A DNA stretch of 64,000 nt from Haematococcus lacustris (GCA_030144725.1 JASKMD010000036.1:211325-275324), one strand, 5' to 3'; positions 21,178-33,176 are shown, counted from the first letter of the stretch. Numbers and translations: made by a program. The notes: generated by a model not told the origin, from the sequence alone.

Positions 21178-24100
21178 GGGCGGGCGGGAGCAAGGTGGGG
21201 AGCAGGAGCCGGAGGTGGTCATCCCAGCTGTCCGAGCGGGGGTTCCCGTGCGCCACTTGGGGTCCCTCATGGGGCGGCCTCCTACGCTGCCACCAGCGAG
21301 GCCGCCTTCGGTGGGGCGGCGGCGGCCATGATGGCAGCCTCCCTCCCTTGGCGGCCTCAAGGCCTCAACCTCCTGGGGCGGGTGCAGGTGGCACAGCAGT
21401 GCCTGGCCTCCAAGTCCATCTACCAAATGGCTTTGGTGCAACCCTCCGCTCCTCTGGCGCAAGCCATGGCCTTGGCTGTCAACCGCTTTGTGGCAGCCTC
21501 AGACCTGCCCTAGGAGCGCAGCCCCAGCAGCAGCCGCCTCTACCCTAGCAAGGCCATCTGCGTGGTGCCCCGGGGGGAGGGAGGGGTGGGGCTTCCCGAC
21601 CTGGGGGTCACCAGCACGGTCATGCTGGCGAAGATGCTGGCCCAGCTCTGGTCGCCCCGGGTTCGTCCCTGGCAGCCTCTGACCCACAGCCTGCTGGCAG
21701 ACCCCTCCCACGGCCTCAGCACGTGGGTCATCACCTACCCCACCGCCCCCCCCTCGCGAGGTATCAGCCCGCGGCTGCAAGCTCACGTGGCGGCTCTGGC
21801 TGAGCTCAAGCTGTTCCGTGCGGTGCCCCCCGCTAGCCAGTCCTTCTTCTCGGTGCTGGCAGAGCCGCTGTGGTACAACGCGCAAGTCCGCATGAACCCA
21901 GCAGCTAGGGAGGCAGCAGCTGAGCAGGGTTGGACCCACGTCCGCCACGTGAGGGAGGCCCTGCATAGCCCCCAGCTGGAGGGGGAGGCCCGATGGGCTG
22001 CCGACCTGGTCATGGCTTGCCTCCCCGAGCCCTGGCAGGGCATGGTGGACCGGCTGCAGCCTCCTCAGCCGGAGTGGAAGTGCCTGAGGGTTGGGCCAGG
22101 GGTGGGGTTTGTGATGCGTCGCACCCCCCTGCTCCAGCCCTCCCACTGGGTGGGCCCCGACGGCCGCCTCTACCCCCTAGACCCCACAGGGGAGGGGCCC
22201 CTAGGGGCTTTCTGGGCGGAGGGAGGGGCGGCCTGGGAGCCAGCTGCGGTGGCCCGGCTCAACAAGCCCAGCTACAGGCTGACGCCGGAGGAGCGAGCCA
22301 CCCACCTCCGCCCCCTACCCGCCCAACGTCACGCGGCGCAAGAGCAGGCTCAAGGGCAGGAGCAAGGAGGAGCCAGGGCGGTTGGCAGGGGAGGGGGGCG
22401 GGCAAGGGGGCGGGGCGGGGGCAGGGGGCGAGGGCGTGGAGGAGGTGGAGGGCGTAGGGGCGCAGGGGGCGGGGCGGGAGGGCAGGCTGCCGACCCAGCT
22501 GACGATGGGCCTGGCACCTGGCCTAAGGAGGAGTGGCTCTCGGGCCCCTGGGCTCACCTGCAGCTGGACCCTCAGGTGTGGGGCATGGGCACCACCACCC
22601 TGCTGGACTTCTCTGTCAAGCATGCCAGGGTGCGCCTCCACCAGCTCCAGCGCGTCAGTGCCGACCCCCTCTACCCACCCAGTGGGGGCCTGTGGCCTGC
22701 GCTGTAAGGTGTGCGCCCCCCACGGGCAGCGGGCGAACCGGAGGTGGCAGCGGTGGCTGATGGGGCCCTGAGGGAGCTGGAGCTCAAGTGGGAGGCCAGC
22801 GCGCAGCAGGTGGCAGGCCAGGGGGCAGCGGGGGAGCGGGAGCAGCAGGGCAGGGATGTGGAGGAGCGGCTCCCCGAGGAGGTGCAGGGCAACCAACCGG
22901 CTCGCTGGCTTGACACCTCCGCCAGGGCGCACCAGCGACCCTCGCCGCAAATGAGGGCGGCCCAGCAGACTGAGCGGCAGCTGGAGGCCCAGCAGCGGCG
23001 TGGGGGCAGGTAGCCAGTTGCTCAGCCCGCCCCCCGGGCCGACACCGTGGACCAGCTGGCTGTTGGTGTTTAGGCGGGCCAGCCGTGTGCGAAGGTGTGG
23101 AAGGAGCTGCTAGACCCCACCCTCCGTCGGGAGCACGTCATCGTGGCCTGGCGGGTGCTTCACGCCAGCCTCATGGTCGGGGCCTTGTGGGGCCACATCC
23201 TCAAGGGTACGGCTGCCCCGGGCTCGTCCGCCTGCCGCTTCTGCCAGCCGGGGCACCTGGAGACTCTCACCCACGCCTTCATGACCTGCCCCGCCGTGGT
23301 CCCAGCCTGGGAGTGGGTGCTGGACGTGTACGGCCGCCTCACAGGCACCCGCCCCCCCTCAGGCGACGCCATGCTGCTCCTCAGTGGGCGCCCCACCCGC
23401 GGCGAGGCCCCCCCCTTCCAGCCCCCTGACAGCCTGCTGTGGCTGCGGCTGCGCGTTGCATACCTGGGCGCAGTGTGGCGCCTCCGCAGCTCAGGAGCCG
23501 CTACAGCCCTGCAGCCACAGCAGGTGGCGAGGCGGGTCGTGGAGGAGGTCATCTCCACCCTCACCACGGCCGTCAAGCGTGACTGGCATCGGGTGGGGAG
23601 GGACACCCGCGTGGGCCTCTGCGGCGCTGTGCCCTCCACCTGGTTCAAGGGCAAGGACCCGGAGCTGGACGCTGCCCACTTGGACCAGCTGTGGCCCGAG
23701 GCGTCGGGGGGCTGGTTTGCCACGCAGCCTAGGAGGGAGCGGAGGGGAGGGCAGGAGGGGGCAGAGGGGAGGGTTGGGGCAGGAGGAGTGGAGGAGGAGA
23801 GGGCAGCAGGGAGGCCTAGGCAGGGGGAGGGCAGGGCGCAGGGGGCGGGAGAGCTGTTTGTTCGCCTTTCCTTGCAGTGGCCCATCCCCTTCCCCGTCGT
23901 TCCAGCCTGAGCTCCAGGGTTGCTGGTGGTGGCTTAGTGCGTTCTGTGGGTGGGGTGGGCTAGGCTTCGGGGGGTTGTCTGGATGTCAGGGACCGGGGGC
24001 TTAGGTGGTCTTGGCTTGGGCGTTGGGGTCAGGGTTCTAGGTTTCAGGACGAGGGGAGGGGCTTGGGCTCGTGTGGGTAGTTTTCTGTGGGGAGGGCCTG

Positions 24101-24385
24101 GGGAGGTGTGCAGAGTTAGGGGGGAGGGCGGTGGTGTGGGGGAGTGTCTTGACGTTGTCATTGGGAGGGGGTTGCTTGTGGGGTGTGGACCTTCGCTTGG
24201 GGTGTGTGGACCTTTGCTTGGGGTGTGTGGACCTTTGCTTGGTGTGTGTGGACCGCTGTGTTTGGGTGGGGTGCTTGGAATTCGTGTATGGGGAAACCTT
24301 GTTTGTTGTAGTCTTTCTTTTCTTCTATTCTTTAGTCATTCTCACTCTCCTGTAATGCTCTTCCATAAAAATAAAAAAAAAAAAA
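21178..24385 (+). pseudogene. Array unit 3: LINE RT thumb to poly(A)
   Basis: This is the first unit with the frame-preserving 5' variant (CAAATGGCTTTGG), so codons 21328-21510 read LNLLGRVQ through FVAASDLP up to a TAG. The open stretches are 21562-22707 and 23095-23910. It has GGAATTCGTG and a nearly pure A tail at the 3' end. Confidence 0.8.
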
Positions 24386-27300
24386 GGGCGGGCGGGAGCA
24401 AGGTGGGGAGCAGGAGCCGGAGGTGGTCATCCCAGCTGTCCGAGCGGGGGTTCCCGTGCGCCACTTGGGGTCCCTCATGGGGCGGCCTCCTACGCTGCCA
24501 CCAGCGAGGCCGCCTTCGGTGGGGCGGCGGCGGCCATGATGGCAGCCTCCCTCCCTTGGCGGCCTCAAGGCCTCAACCTCCTGGGGCGGGTGCAGGTGGC
24601 ACAGCAGTGCCTGGCCTCCAAGTCCATCTACCAAATGGCTTTGGTGCAACCCTCCGCTCCTCTGGCGCAAGCCATGGCCTTGGCTGTCAACCGCTTTGTG
24701 GCAGCCTCAGACCTGCCCTAGGAGCGCAGCCCCAGCAGCAGCCGCCTCTACCCTAGCAAGGCCATCTGCGTGGTGCCCCGGGGGGAGGGAGGGGTGGGGC
24801 TTCCCGACCTGGGGGTCACCAGCACGGTCATGCTGGCGAAGATGCTGGCCCAGCTCTGGTCGCCCCGGGTTCGTCCCTGGCAGCCTCTGACCCACAGCCT
24901 GCTGGCAGACCCCTCCCACGGCCTCAGCACGTGGGTCATCACCTACCCCACCGCCCCCCCCTCGCGAGGTATCAGCCCGCGGCTGCAAGCTCACGTGGCG
25001 GCTCTGGCTGAGCTCAAGCTGTTCCGTGCGGTGCCCCCCGCTAGCCAGTCCTTCTTCTCGGTGCTGGCAGAGCCGCTGTGGTACAACGCGCAAGTCCGCA
25101 TGAACCCAGCAGCTAGGGAGGCAGCAGCTGAGCAGGGTTGGACCCACGTCCGCCACGTGAGGGAGGCCCTGCATAGCCCCCAGCTGGAGGGGGAGGCCCG
25201 ATGGGCTGCCGACCTGGTCATGGCTTGCCTCCCCGAGCCCTGGCAGGGCATGGTGGACCGGCTGCAGCCTCCTCAGCCGGAGTGGAAGTGCCTGAGGGTT
25301 GGGCCAGGGGTGGGGTTTGTGATGCGTCGCACCCCCCTGCTCCAGCCCTCCCACTGGGTGGGCCCCGACGGCCGCCTCTACCCCCTAGACCCCACAGGGG
25401 AGGGGCCCCTAGGGGCTTTCTGGGCGGAGGGAGGGGCGGCCTGGGAGCCAGCTGCGGTGGCCCGGCTCAACAAGCCCAGCTACAGGCTGACGCCGGAGGA
25501 GCGAGCCACCCACCTCCGCCCCCTACCCGCCCAACGTCACGCGGCGCAAGAGCAGGCTCAAGGGCAGGAGCAAGGAGGAGCCAGGGCGGTTGGCAGGGGA
25601 GGGGGGCGGGCAAGGGGGCGGGGCGGGGGCAGGGGGCGAGGGCGTGGAGGAGGTGGAGGGCGTAGGGGCGCAGGGGGCGGGGCGGGAGGGCAGGCTGCCG
25701 ACCCAGCTGACGATGGGCCTGGCACCTGGCCTAAGGAGGAGTGGCTCTCGGGCCCCTGGGCTCACCTGCAGCTGGACCCTCAGGTGTGGGGCATGGGCAC
25801 CACCACCCTGCTGGACTTCTCTGTCAAGCATGCCAGGGTGCGCCTCCACCAGCTCCAGCGCGTCAGTGCCGACCCCCTCTACCCACCCAGTGGGGGCCTG
25901 TGGCCTGCGCTGTAAGGTGTGCGCCCCCCACGGGCAGCGGGCGAACCGGAGGTGGCAGCGGTGGCTGATGGGGCCCTGAGGGAGCTGGAGCTCAAGTGGG
26001 AGGCCAGCGCGCAGCAGGTGGCAGGCCAGGGGGCAGCGGGGGAGCGGGAGCAGCAGGGCAGGGATGTGGAGGAGCGGCTCCCCGAGGAGGTGCAGGGCAA
26101 CCAACCGCCTCGCTGGCTTGACACCTCCGCCAGGGCGCACCAGCGACCCTCGCCGCAAATGAGGGCGGCCCAGCAGACTGAGCGGCAGCTGGAGGCCCAG
26201 CAGCGGCGTGGGGGCAGGTAGCCAGTTGCTCAGCCCGCCCCCCGGGCCGACACCGTGGACCAGCTGGCTGTTGGTGTTTAGGCGGGCCAGCCGTGTGCGA
26301 AGGTGTGGAAGGAGCTGCTAGACCCCACCCTCCGTCGGGAGCACGTCATCGTGGCCTGGCGGGTGCTTCACGCCAGCCTCATGGTCGGGGCCTTGTGGGG
26401 CCACATCCTCAAGGGTACGGCTGCCCCGGGCTCGTCCGCCTGCCGCTTCTGCCAGCCGGGGCACCTGGAGACTCTCACCCACGCCTTCATGACCTGCCCC
26501 GCCGTGGTCCCAGCCTGGGAGTGGGTGCTGGACGTGTACGGCCGCCTCACAGGCACCCGCCCCCCCTCAGGCGACGCCATGCTGCTCCTCAGTGGGCGCC
26601 CCACCCGCGGCGAGGCCCCCCCCTTCCAGCCCCCTGACAGCCTGCTGTGGCTGCGGCTGCGCGTTGCATACCTGGGCGCAGTGTGGCGCCTCCGCAGCTC
26701 AGGAGCCGCTACAGCCCTGCAGCCACAGCAGGTGGCGAGGCGGGTCGTGGAGGAGGTCATCTCCACCCTCACCACGGCCGTCAAGCGTGACTGGCATCGG
26801 GTGGGGAGGGACACCCGCGTGGGCCTCTGCGGCGCTGTGCCCTCCACCTGGTTCAAGGGCAAGGACCCGGAGCTGGACGCTGCCCACTTGGACCAGCTGT
26901 GGCCCGAGGCGTCGGGGGGCTGGTTTGCCACGCAGCCTAGGAGGGAGCGGAGGGGAGGGCAGGAGGGGGCAGAGGGGAGGGTTGGGGCAGGAGGAGTGGA
27001 GGAGGAGAGGGCAGCAGGGAGGCCTAGGCAGGGGGAGGGCAGGGCGCAGGGGGCGGGAGAGCTGTTTGTTCGCCTTTCCTTGCAGTGGCCCATCCCCTTC
27101 CCCGTCGTTCCAGCCTGAGCTCCAGGGTTGCTGGTGGTGGCTTAGTGCGTTCTGTGGGTGGGGTGGGCTAGGCTTCGGGGGGTTGTCTGGATGTCAGGGA
27201 CCGGGGGCTTAGGTGGTCTTGGCTTGGGCGTTGGGGTCAGGGTTCTAGGTTTCAGGACGAGGGGAGGGGCTTGGGCTCGTGTGGGTAGTTTTCTGTGGGG

Positions 27301-27593
27301 AGGGCCTGGGGAGGTGTGCAGAGTTAGGGGGGAGGGCGGTGGTGTGGGGGAGTGTCTTGACGTTGTCATTGGGAGGGGGTTGCTTGTGGGGTGTGGACCT
27401 TCGCTTGGGGTGTGTGGACCTTTGCTTGGGGTGTGTGGACCTTTGCTTGGTGTGTGTGGACCGCTGTGTTTGGGTGGGGTGCTTGGAATTCGTGTATGGG
27501 GAAACCTTGTTTGTTGTAGTCTTTCTTTTCTTCTATTCTTTAGTCATTCTCACTCTCCTGTAATGCTCTTCCATAAAAAAAAAAAAAAAAAAA
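24386..27593 (+). pseudogene. Array unit 4: LINE RT thumb to poly(A)
   Basis: Almost identical to unit 3. The open stretches are 24770-25915 and 26303-27118, and the tail is pure A. The same in-frame stops occur as in the other units. Confidence 0.8.
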
Positions 27594-30500
27594 GGGCGGG
27601 CGGGAGCAAGGTGGGGAGCAGGAGCCGGAGGTGGTCATCCCAGCTGTCCGAGCGGGGGTTCCCGTGCGCCACTTGGGGTCCCTCATGGGGCGGCCTCCTA
27701 CGCTGCCACCAGCGAGGCCGCCTTCGGTGGGGCGGCGGCGGCCATGATGGCAGCCTCCCTCCCTTGGCGGCCTCAAGGCCTCAACCTCCTGGGGCGGGTG
27801 CAGGTGGCACAGCAGTGCCTGGCCTCCAAGTCCATCTACCAAATGGCTTTGGTGCAACCCTCCGCTCCTCTGGCGCAAGCCATGGCCTTGGCTGTCAACC
27901 GCTTTGTGGCAGCCTCAGACCTGCCCTAGGAGCGCAGCCCCAGCAGCAGCCGCCTCTACCCTAGCAAGGCCATCTGCGTGGTGCCCCGGGGGGAGGGAGG
28001 GGTGGGGCTTCCCGACCTGGGGGTCACCAGCACGGTCATGCTGGCGAAGATGCTGGCCCAGCTCTGGTCGCCCCGGGTTCGTCCCTGGCAGCCTCTGACC
28101 CACAGCCTGCTGGCAGACCCCTCCCACGGCCTCAGCACGTGGGTCATCACCTACCCCACCGCCCCCCCCTCGCGAGGTATCAGCCCGCGGCTGCAAGCTC
28201 ACGTGGCGGCTCTGGCTGAGCTCAAGCTGTTCCGTGCGGTGCCCCCCGCTAGCCAGTCCTTCTTCTCGGTGCTGGCAGAGCCGCTGTGGTACAACGCGCA
28301 AGTCCGCATGAACCCAGCAGCTAGGGAGGCAGCAGCTGAGCAGGGTTGGACCCACGTCCGCCACGTGAGGGAGGCCCTGCATAGCCCCCAGCTGGAGGGG
28401 GAGGCCCGATGGGCTGCCGACCTGGTCATGGCTTGCCTCCCCGAGCCCTGGCAGGGCATGGTGGACCGGCTGCAGCCTCCTCAGCCGGAGTGGAAGTGCC
28501 TGAGGGTTGGGCCAGGGGTGGGGTTTGTGATGCGTCGCACCCCCCTGCTCCAGCCCTCCCACTGGGTGGGCCCCGACGGCCGCCTCTACCCCCTAGACCC
28601 CACAGGGGAGGGGCCCCTAGGGGCTTTCTGGGCGGAGGGAGGGGCGGCCTGGGAGCCAGCTGCGGTGGCCCGGCTCAACAAGCCCAGCTACAGGCTGACG
28701 CCGGAGGAGCGAGCCACCCACCTCCGCCCCCTACCCGCCCAACGTCACGCGGCGCAAGAGCAGGCTCAAGGGCAGGAGCAAGGAGGAGCCAGGGCGGTTG
28801 GCAGGGGAGGGGGGCGGGCAAGGGGGCGGGGCGGGGGCAGGGGGCGAGGGCGTGGAGGAGGTGGAGGGCGTAGGGGCGCAGGGGGCGGGGCGGGAGGGCA
28901 GGCTGCCGACCCAGCTGACGATGGGCCTGGCACCTGGCCTAAGGAGGAGTGGCTCTCGGGCCCCTGGGCTCACCTGCAGCTGGACCCTCAGGTGTGGGGC
29001 ATGGGCACCACCACCCTGCTGGACTTCTCTGTCAAGCATGCCAGGGTGCGCCTCCACCAGCTCCAGCGCGTCAGTGCCGACCCCCTCTACCCACCCAGTG
29101 GGGGCCTGTGGCCTGCGCTGTAAGGTGTGCGCCCCCCACGGGCAGCGGGCGAACCGGAGGTGGCAGCGGTGGCTGATGGGGCCCTGAGGGAGCTGGAGCT
29201 CAAGTGGGAGGCCAGCGCGCAGCAGGTGGCAGGCCAGGGGGCAGCGGGGGAGCGGGAGCAGCAGGGCAGGGATGTGGAGGAGCGGCTCCCCGAGGAGGTG
29301 CAGGGCAACCAACCGCCTCGCTGGCTTGACACCTCCGCCAGGGCGCACCAGCGACCCTCGCCGCAAATGAGGGCGGCCCAGCAGACTGAGCGGCAGCTGG
29401 AGGCCCAGCAGCGGCGTGGGGGCAGGTAGCCAGTTGCTCAGCCCGCCCCCCGGGCCGACACCGTGGACCAGCTGGCTGTTGGTGTTTAGGCGGGCCAGCC
29501 GTGTGCGAAGGTGTGGAAGGAGCTGCTAGACCCCACCCTCCGTCGGGAGCACGTCATCGTGGCCTGGCGGGTGCTTCACGCCAGCCTCATGGTCGGGGCC
29601 TTGTGGGGCCACATCCTCAAGGGTACGGCTGCCCCGGGCTCGTCCGCCTGCCGCTTCTGCCAGCCGGGGCACCTGGAGACTCTCACCCACGCCTTCATGA
29701 CCTGCCCCGCCGTGGTCCCAGCCTGGGAGTGGGTGCTGGACGTGTACGGCCGCCTCACAGGCACCCGCCCCCCCTCAGGCGACGCCATGCTGCTCCTCAG
29801 TGGGCGCCCCACCCGCGGCGAGGCCCCCCCCTTCCAGCCCCCTGACAGCCTGCTGTGGCTGCGGCTGCGCGTTGCATACCTGGGCGCAGTGTGGCGCCTC
29901 CGCAGCTCAGGAGCCGCTACAGCCCTGCAGCCACAGCAGGTGGCGAGGCGGGTCGTGGAGGAGGTCATCTCCACCCTCACCACGGCCGTCAAGCGTGACT
30001 GGCATCGGGTGGGGAGGGACACCCGCGTGGGCCTCTGCGGCGCTGTGCCCTCCACCTGGTTCAAGGGCAAGGACCCGGAGCTGGACGCTGCCCACTTCGA
30101 CCAGCTGTGGCCCGAGGCGTCGGGGGGCTGGTTTGCCACGCAGCCTAGGAGGGAGCGGAGGGGAGGGCAGGAGGGGGCAGAGGGGAGGGTTGGGGCAGGA
30201 GGAGTGGAGGAGGAGAGGGCAGCAGGGAGGCCTAGGCAGGGGGAGGGCAGGGCGCAGGGGGCGGGAGAGCTGTTTGTTCGCCTTTCCTTGCAGTGGCCCA
30301 TCCCCTTCCCCGTCGTTCCAGCCTGAGCTCCAGGGTTGCTGGTGGTGGCTTAGTGCGTTCTGTGGGTGGGGTGGGCTAGGCTTCGGGGGGTTGTCTGGAT
30401 GTCAGGGACCGGGGGCTTAGGTGGTCTTGGCTTGGGCGTTGGGGTCAGGGTTCTAGGTTTCAGGACGAGGGGAGGGGCTTGGGCTCGTGTGGGTAGTTTT

Positions 30501-30802
30501 CTGTGGGGAGGGCCTGGGGAGGTGTGCAGAGTTAGGGGGGAGGGCGGTGGTGTGGGGGAGTGTCTTGACGTTGTCATTGGGAGGGGGTTGCTTGTGGGGT
30601 GTGGACCTTCGCTTGGGGTGTGTGGACCTTTGCTTGGGGTGTGTGGACCTTTGCTTGGTGTGTGTGGACCGCTGTGTTTGGGTGGGGTGCTTGGAATTCG
30701 TGTATGGGGAAACCTTGTTTGTTGTAGTCTTTCTTTTCTTCTATTCTTTAGTCATTCTCACTCTCCTGTAATGCTCTTCCATAAAAAAAAAAAAAAAAAA
30801 AA
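27594..30802 (+). pseudogene. Array unit 5: LINE RT thumb to poly(A)
   Basis: The open stretches are 27978-29123 and 29511-30326. It reads HFDQL in the C-terminal domain, like units 0-2, where units 3 and 4 read HLDQL. Pure A tail. Confidence 0.8.
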
Positions 30803-32235
30803 GGGCGGGCGGGAGCAAGGTGGGGAGCAGGAGCCGGAGGTGGTCATCCCAGCTGTCCGAGCGGGGGTTCCCGTGCGCCACTTGGGGTCCCTCATGGGGC
30901 GGCCTCCTACGCTGCCACCAGCGAGGCCGCCTTCGGTGGGGCGGCGGCGGCCATGATGGCAGCCTCCCTCCCTTGGCGGCCTCAAGGCCTCAACCTCCTG
31001 GGGCGGGTGCAGGTGGCACAGCAGTGCCTGGCCTCCAAGTCCATCTACCAAATGGCTTTGGTGCAACCCTCCGCTCCTCTGGCGCAAGCCATGGCCTTGG
31101 CTGTCAACCGCTTTGTGGCAGCCTCAGACCTGCCCTAGGAGCGCAGCCCCAGCAGCAGCCGCCTCTACCCTAGCAAGGCCATCTGCGTGGTGCCCCGGGG
31201 GGAGGGAGGGGTGGGGCTTCCCGACCTGGGGGTCACCAGCACGGTCATGCTGGCGAAGATGCTGGCCCAGCTCTGGTCGCCCCGGGTTCGTCCCTGGCAG
31301 CCTCTGACCCACAGCCTGCTGGCAGACCCCTCCCACGGCCTCAGCACGTGGGTCATCACCTACCCCACCGCCCCCCCCTCGCGAGGTATCAGCCCGCGGC
31401 TGCAAGCTCACGTGGCGGCTCTGGCTGAGCTCAAGCTGTTCCGTGCGGTGCCCCCCGCTAGCCAGTCCTTCTTCTCGGTGCTGGCAGAGCCGCTGTGGTA
31501 CAACGCGCAAGTCCGCATGAACCCAGCAGCTAGGGAGGCAGCAGCTGAGCAGGGTTGGACCCACGTCCGCCACGTGAGGGAGGCCCTGCATAGCCCCCAG
31601 CTGGAGGGGGAGGCCCGATGGGCTGCCGACCTGGTCATGGCTTGCCTCCCCGAGCCCTGGCAGGGCATGGTGGACCGGCTGCAGCCTCCTCAGCCGGAGT
31701 GGAAGTGCCTGAGGGTTGGGCCAGGGGTGGGGTTTGTGATGCGTCGCACCCCCCTGCTCCAGCCCTCCCACTGGGTGGGCCCCGACGGCCGCCTCTACCC
31801 CCTAGACCCCACAGGGGAGGGGCCCCTAGGGGCTTTCTGGGCGGAGGGAGGGGCGGCCTGGGAGCCAGCTGCGGTGGCCCGGCTCAACAAGCCCAGCTAC
31901 AGGCTGACGCCGGAGGAGCGAGCCACCCACCTCCGCCCCCTACCCGCCCAACGTCACGCGGCGCAAGAGCAGGCTCAAGGGCAGGAGCAAGGAGGAGCCA
32001 GGGCGGTTGGCAGGGGAGGGGGGCGGGCAAGGGGGCGGGGCGGGGGCAGGGGGCGAGGGCGTGGAGGAGGTGGAGGGCGTAGGGGCGCAGGGGGCGGGGC
32101 GGGAGGGCAGGCTGCCGACCCAGCTGACGATGGGCCTGGCACCTGGCCTAAGGAGGAGTGGCTCTCGGGCCCCTGGGCTCACCTGCAGCTGGACCCTCAG
32201 GTGTGGGGCATGGGCACCACCACCCTGCTGGACTT
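30803..32235 (+). pseudogene. Array unit 6 (5' partial, runs into gap)
   Basis: Matches the first 1433 bp of a unit and breaks off inside the codons for TTLLD. The open stretch from 31187 continues only through the unknown bases, so any protein drawn across them is an artefact. Confidence 0.8.
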
Positions 32236-32735
32236 NNNNNNNNNNNNNNNNNNNNNNNNNNNNNNNNNNNNNNNNNNNNNNNNNNNNNNNNNNNNNNNNN
32301 NNNNNNNNNNNNNNNNNNNNNNNNNNNNNNNNNNNNNNNNNNNNNNNNNNNNNNNNNNNNNNNNNNNNNNNNNNNNNNNNNNNNNNNNNNNNNNNNNNNN
32401 NNNNNNNNNNNNNNNNNNNNNNNNNNNNNNNNNNNNNNNNNNNNNNNNNNNNNNNNNNNNNNNNNNNNNNNNNNNNNNNNNNNNNNNNNNNNNNNNNNNN
32501 NNNNNNNNNNNNNNNNNNNNNNNNNNNNNNNNNNNNNNNNNNNNNNNNNNNNNNNNNNNNNNNNNNNNNNNNNNNNNNNNNNNNNNNNNNNNNNNNNNNN
32601 NNNNNNNNNNNNNNNNNNNNNNNNNNNNNNNNNNNNNNNNNNNNNNNNNNNNNNNNNNNNNNNNNNNNNNNNNNNNNNNNNNNNNNNNNNNNNNNNNNNN
32701 NNNNNNNNNNNNNNNNNNNNNNNNNNNNNNNNNNN
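32236..32735. other. Assembly gap of exactly 500 N
   Basis: The round length suggests a placeholder of unknown true size. It joins an L1-array unit to the edge of an LTR, so both flanks are repeats. Confidence 0.98.
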
Positions 32736-32736
32736 C

Positions 32737-32965
32737 TGTAACGGCGTAGCCGCTGCCTTTAATCTTACAGTGTGAGCGGCATGTCCACTTAGAAATGTCC
32801 AACGCAGTCTCTACTATCCACACTCTCGCACAGCAACTGAGCCAAGGTTTAGAACGGGACCCTCGGGAGTCGAACCCGAATGGTGAGCTGGTAGCAGCCC
32901 ACCATTGACCTCCTCAGTCACTCTGCTAAAGTGTGGTTTACGGATGGCATAAGCGCACCGTCACA
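32737..32965 (-). repeat. 3' LTR of a Ty3/gypsy element (229 bp)
   Basis: Read on the minus strand it starts TGTGACGG and ends CCGTTACA, so it has TG...CA ends with near-perfect 8-bp inverted termini. A polypurine tract abuts its start, and the pol gene ends about 210 bp upstream on the same strand. The outer edge lies one base from the assembly gap, so the target duplication cannot be seen. The 5' LTR is not in the window. Confidence 0.75.
32860..32932 (-). promoter_or_regulatory. tRNA-like block inside the LTR with Pol III box A and box B matches
   Basis: On the minus strand TAGCAGAGTGAC resembles box A. About 50 bp later GGTTCGACTCC matches the box B consensus exactly, inside a 5-bp stem with the 7-base loop TTCGACT, as in a T arm. 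No 7-bp acceptor stem can be formed, so it is not a tRNA gene. Confidence 0.45.
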
Positions 32966-32978
32966 TTCCTCCCCCTCG
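32966..32978 (-). promoter_or_regulatory. Polypurine tract
   Basis: The minus strand reads CGAGGGGGAGGAA directly before the LTR start, the expected site for priming plus-strand DNA synthesis. Confidence 0.7.
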
Positions 32979-33176
32979 TGAGAGATCCGTTCCGCCAAGG
33001 TACCTTGGATAGCCCAGAGCACCGAGACTCGCAGTCTATAGAGACCACTGACATACAGGCTGACCCATAATGGTACCAGCCACCCACAGAAACACATGCA
33101 TCACCATAAGGTGCCGCATGGGGGCCATGGTCATAGGACCAGGCCAAGTGACATAGGTCACTGAGACATTCTGACA

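Larger units (their letters stand above)
13324..32235 (+). repeat. Head-to-tail tandem array of a 3.21-kb L1-type LINE 3' half
   Basis: Five full units (3208-3211 bp) and two partial ones follow each other without spacers. Every unit starts with the same bases, directly after the previous unit's A-rich tail, just before the LGV motif at the thumb of an L1-type RT. Every unit ends in a T-rich 3' UTR and an A tail. Identity between units is very high by eye, with a few shared variants that sort units into types. An identical 5' truncation point in all units argues for amplification of one truncated copy, not independent insertions. The array runs into a 500-N gap, so the true copy number is unknown. 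Confidence 0.9.

Noticed and set aside
13529..31771. Minus-strand and shifted frames of 200-270 residues in each LINE-array unit
   Set aside because: GC-rich shadows of the plus-strand LINE frame, repeated identically in every unit.
13324..32235. Nuclear code change with TAG/TAA read as Gln
   Set aside because: LINE A has about 1870 codons with no TAG or TAA, and the transposon genes and the X exons use neither in frame. Shared dead-copy stops explain the array better.
31187..32823. Frames running through the 500-N gap
   Set aside because: Unknown bases are not evidence of coding; the frames before and after belong to different elements.
32860..32932. A genuine tRNA gene on the minus strand
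   Set aside because: The T arm and boxes A and B are present, but the acceptor strands do not pair and no proper anticodon arm can be drawn.
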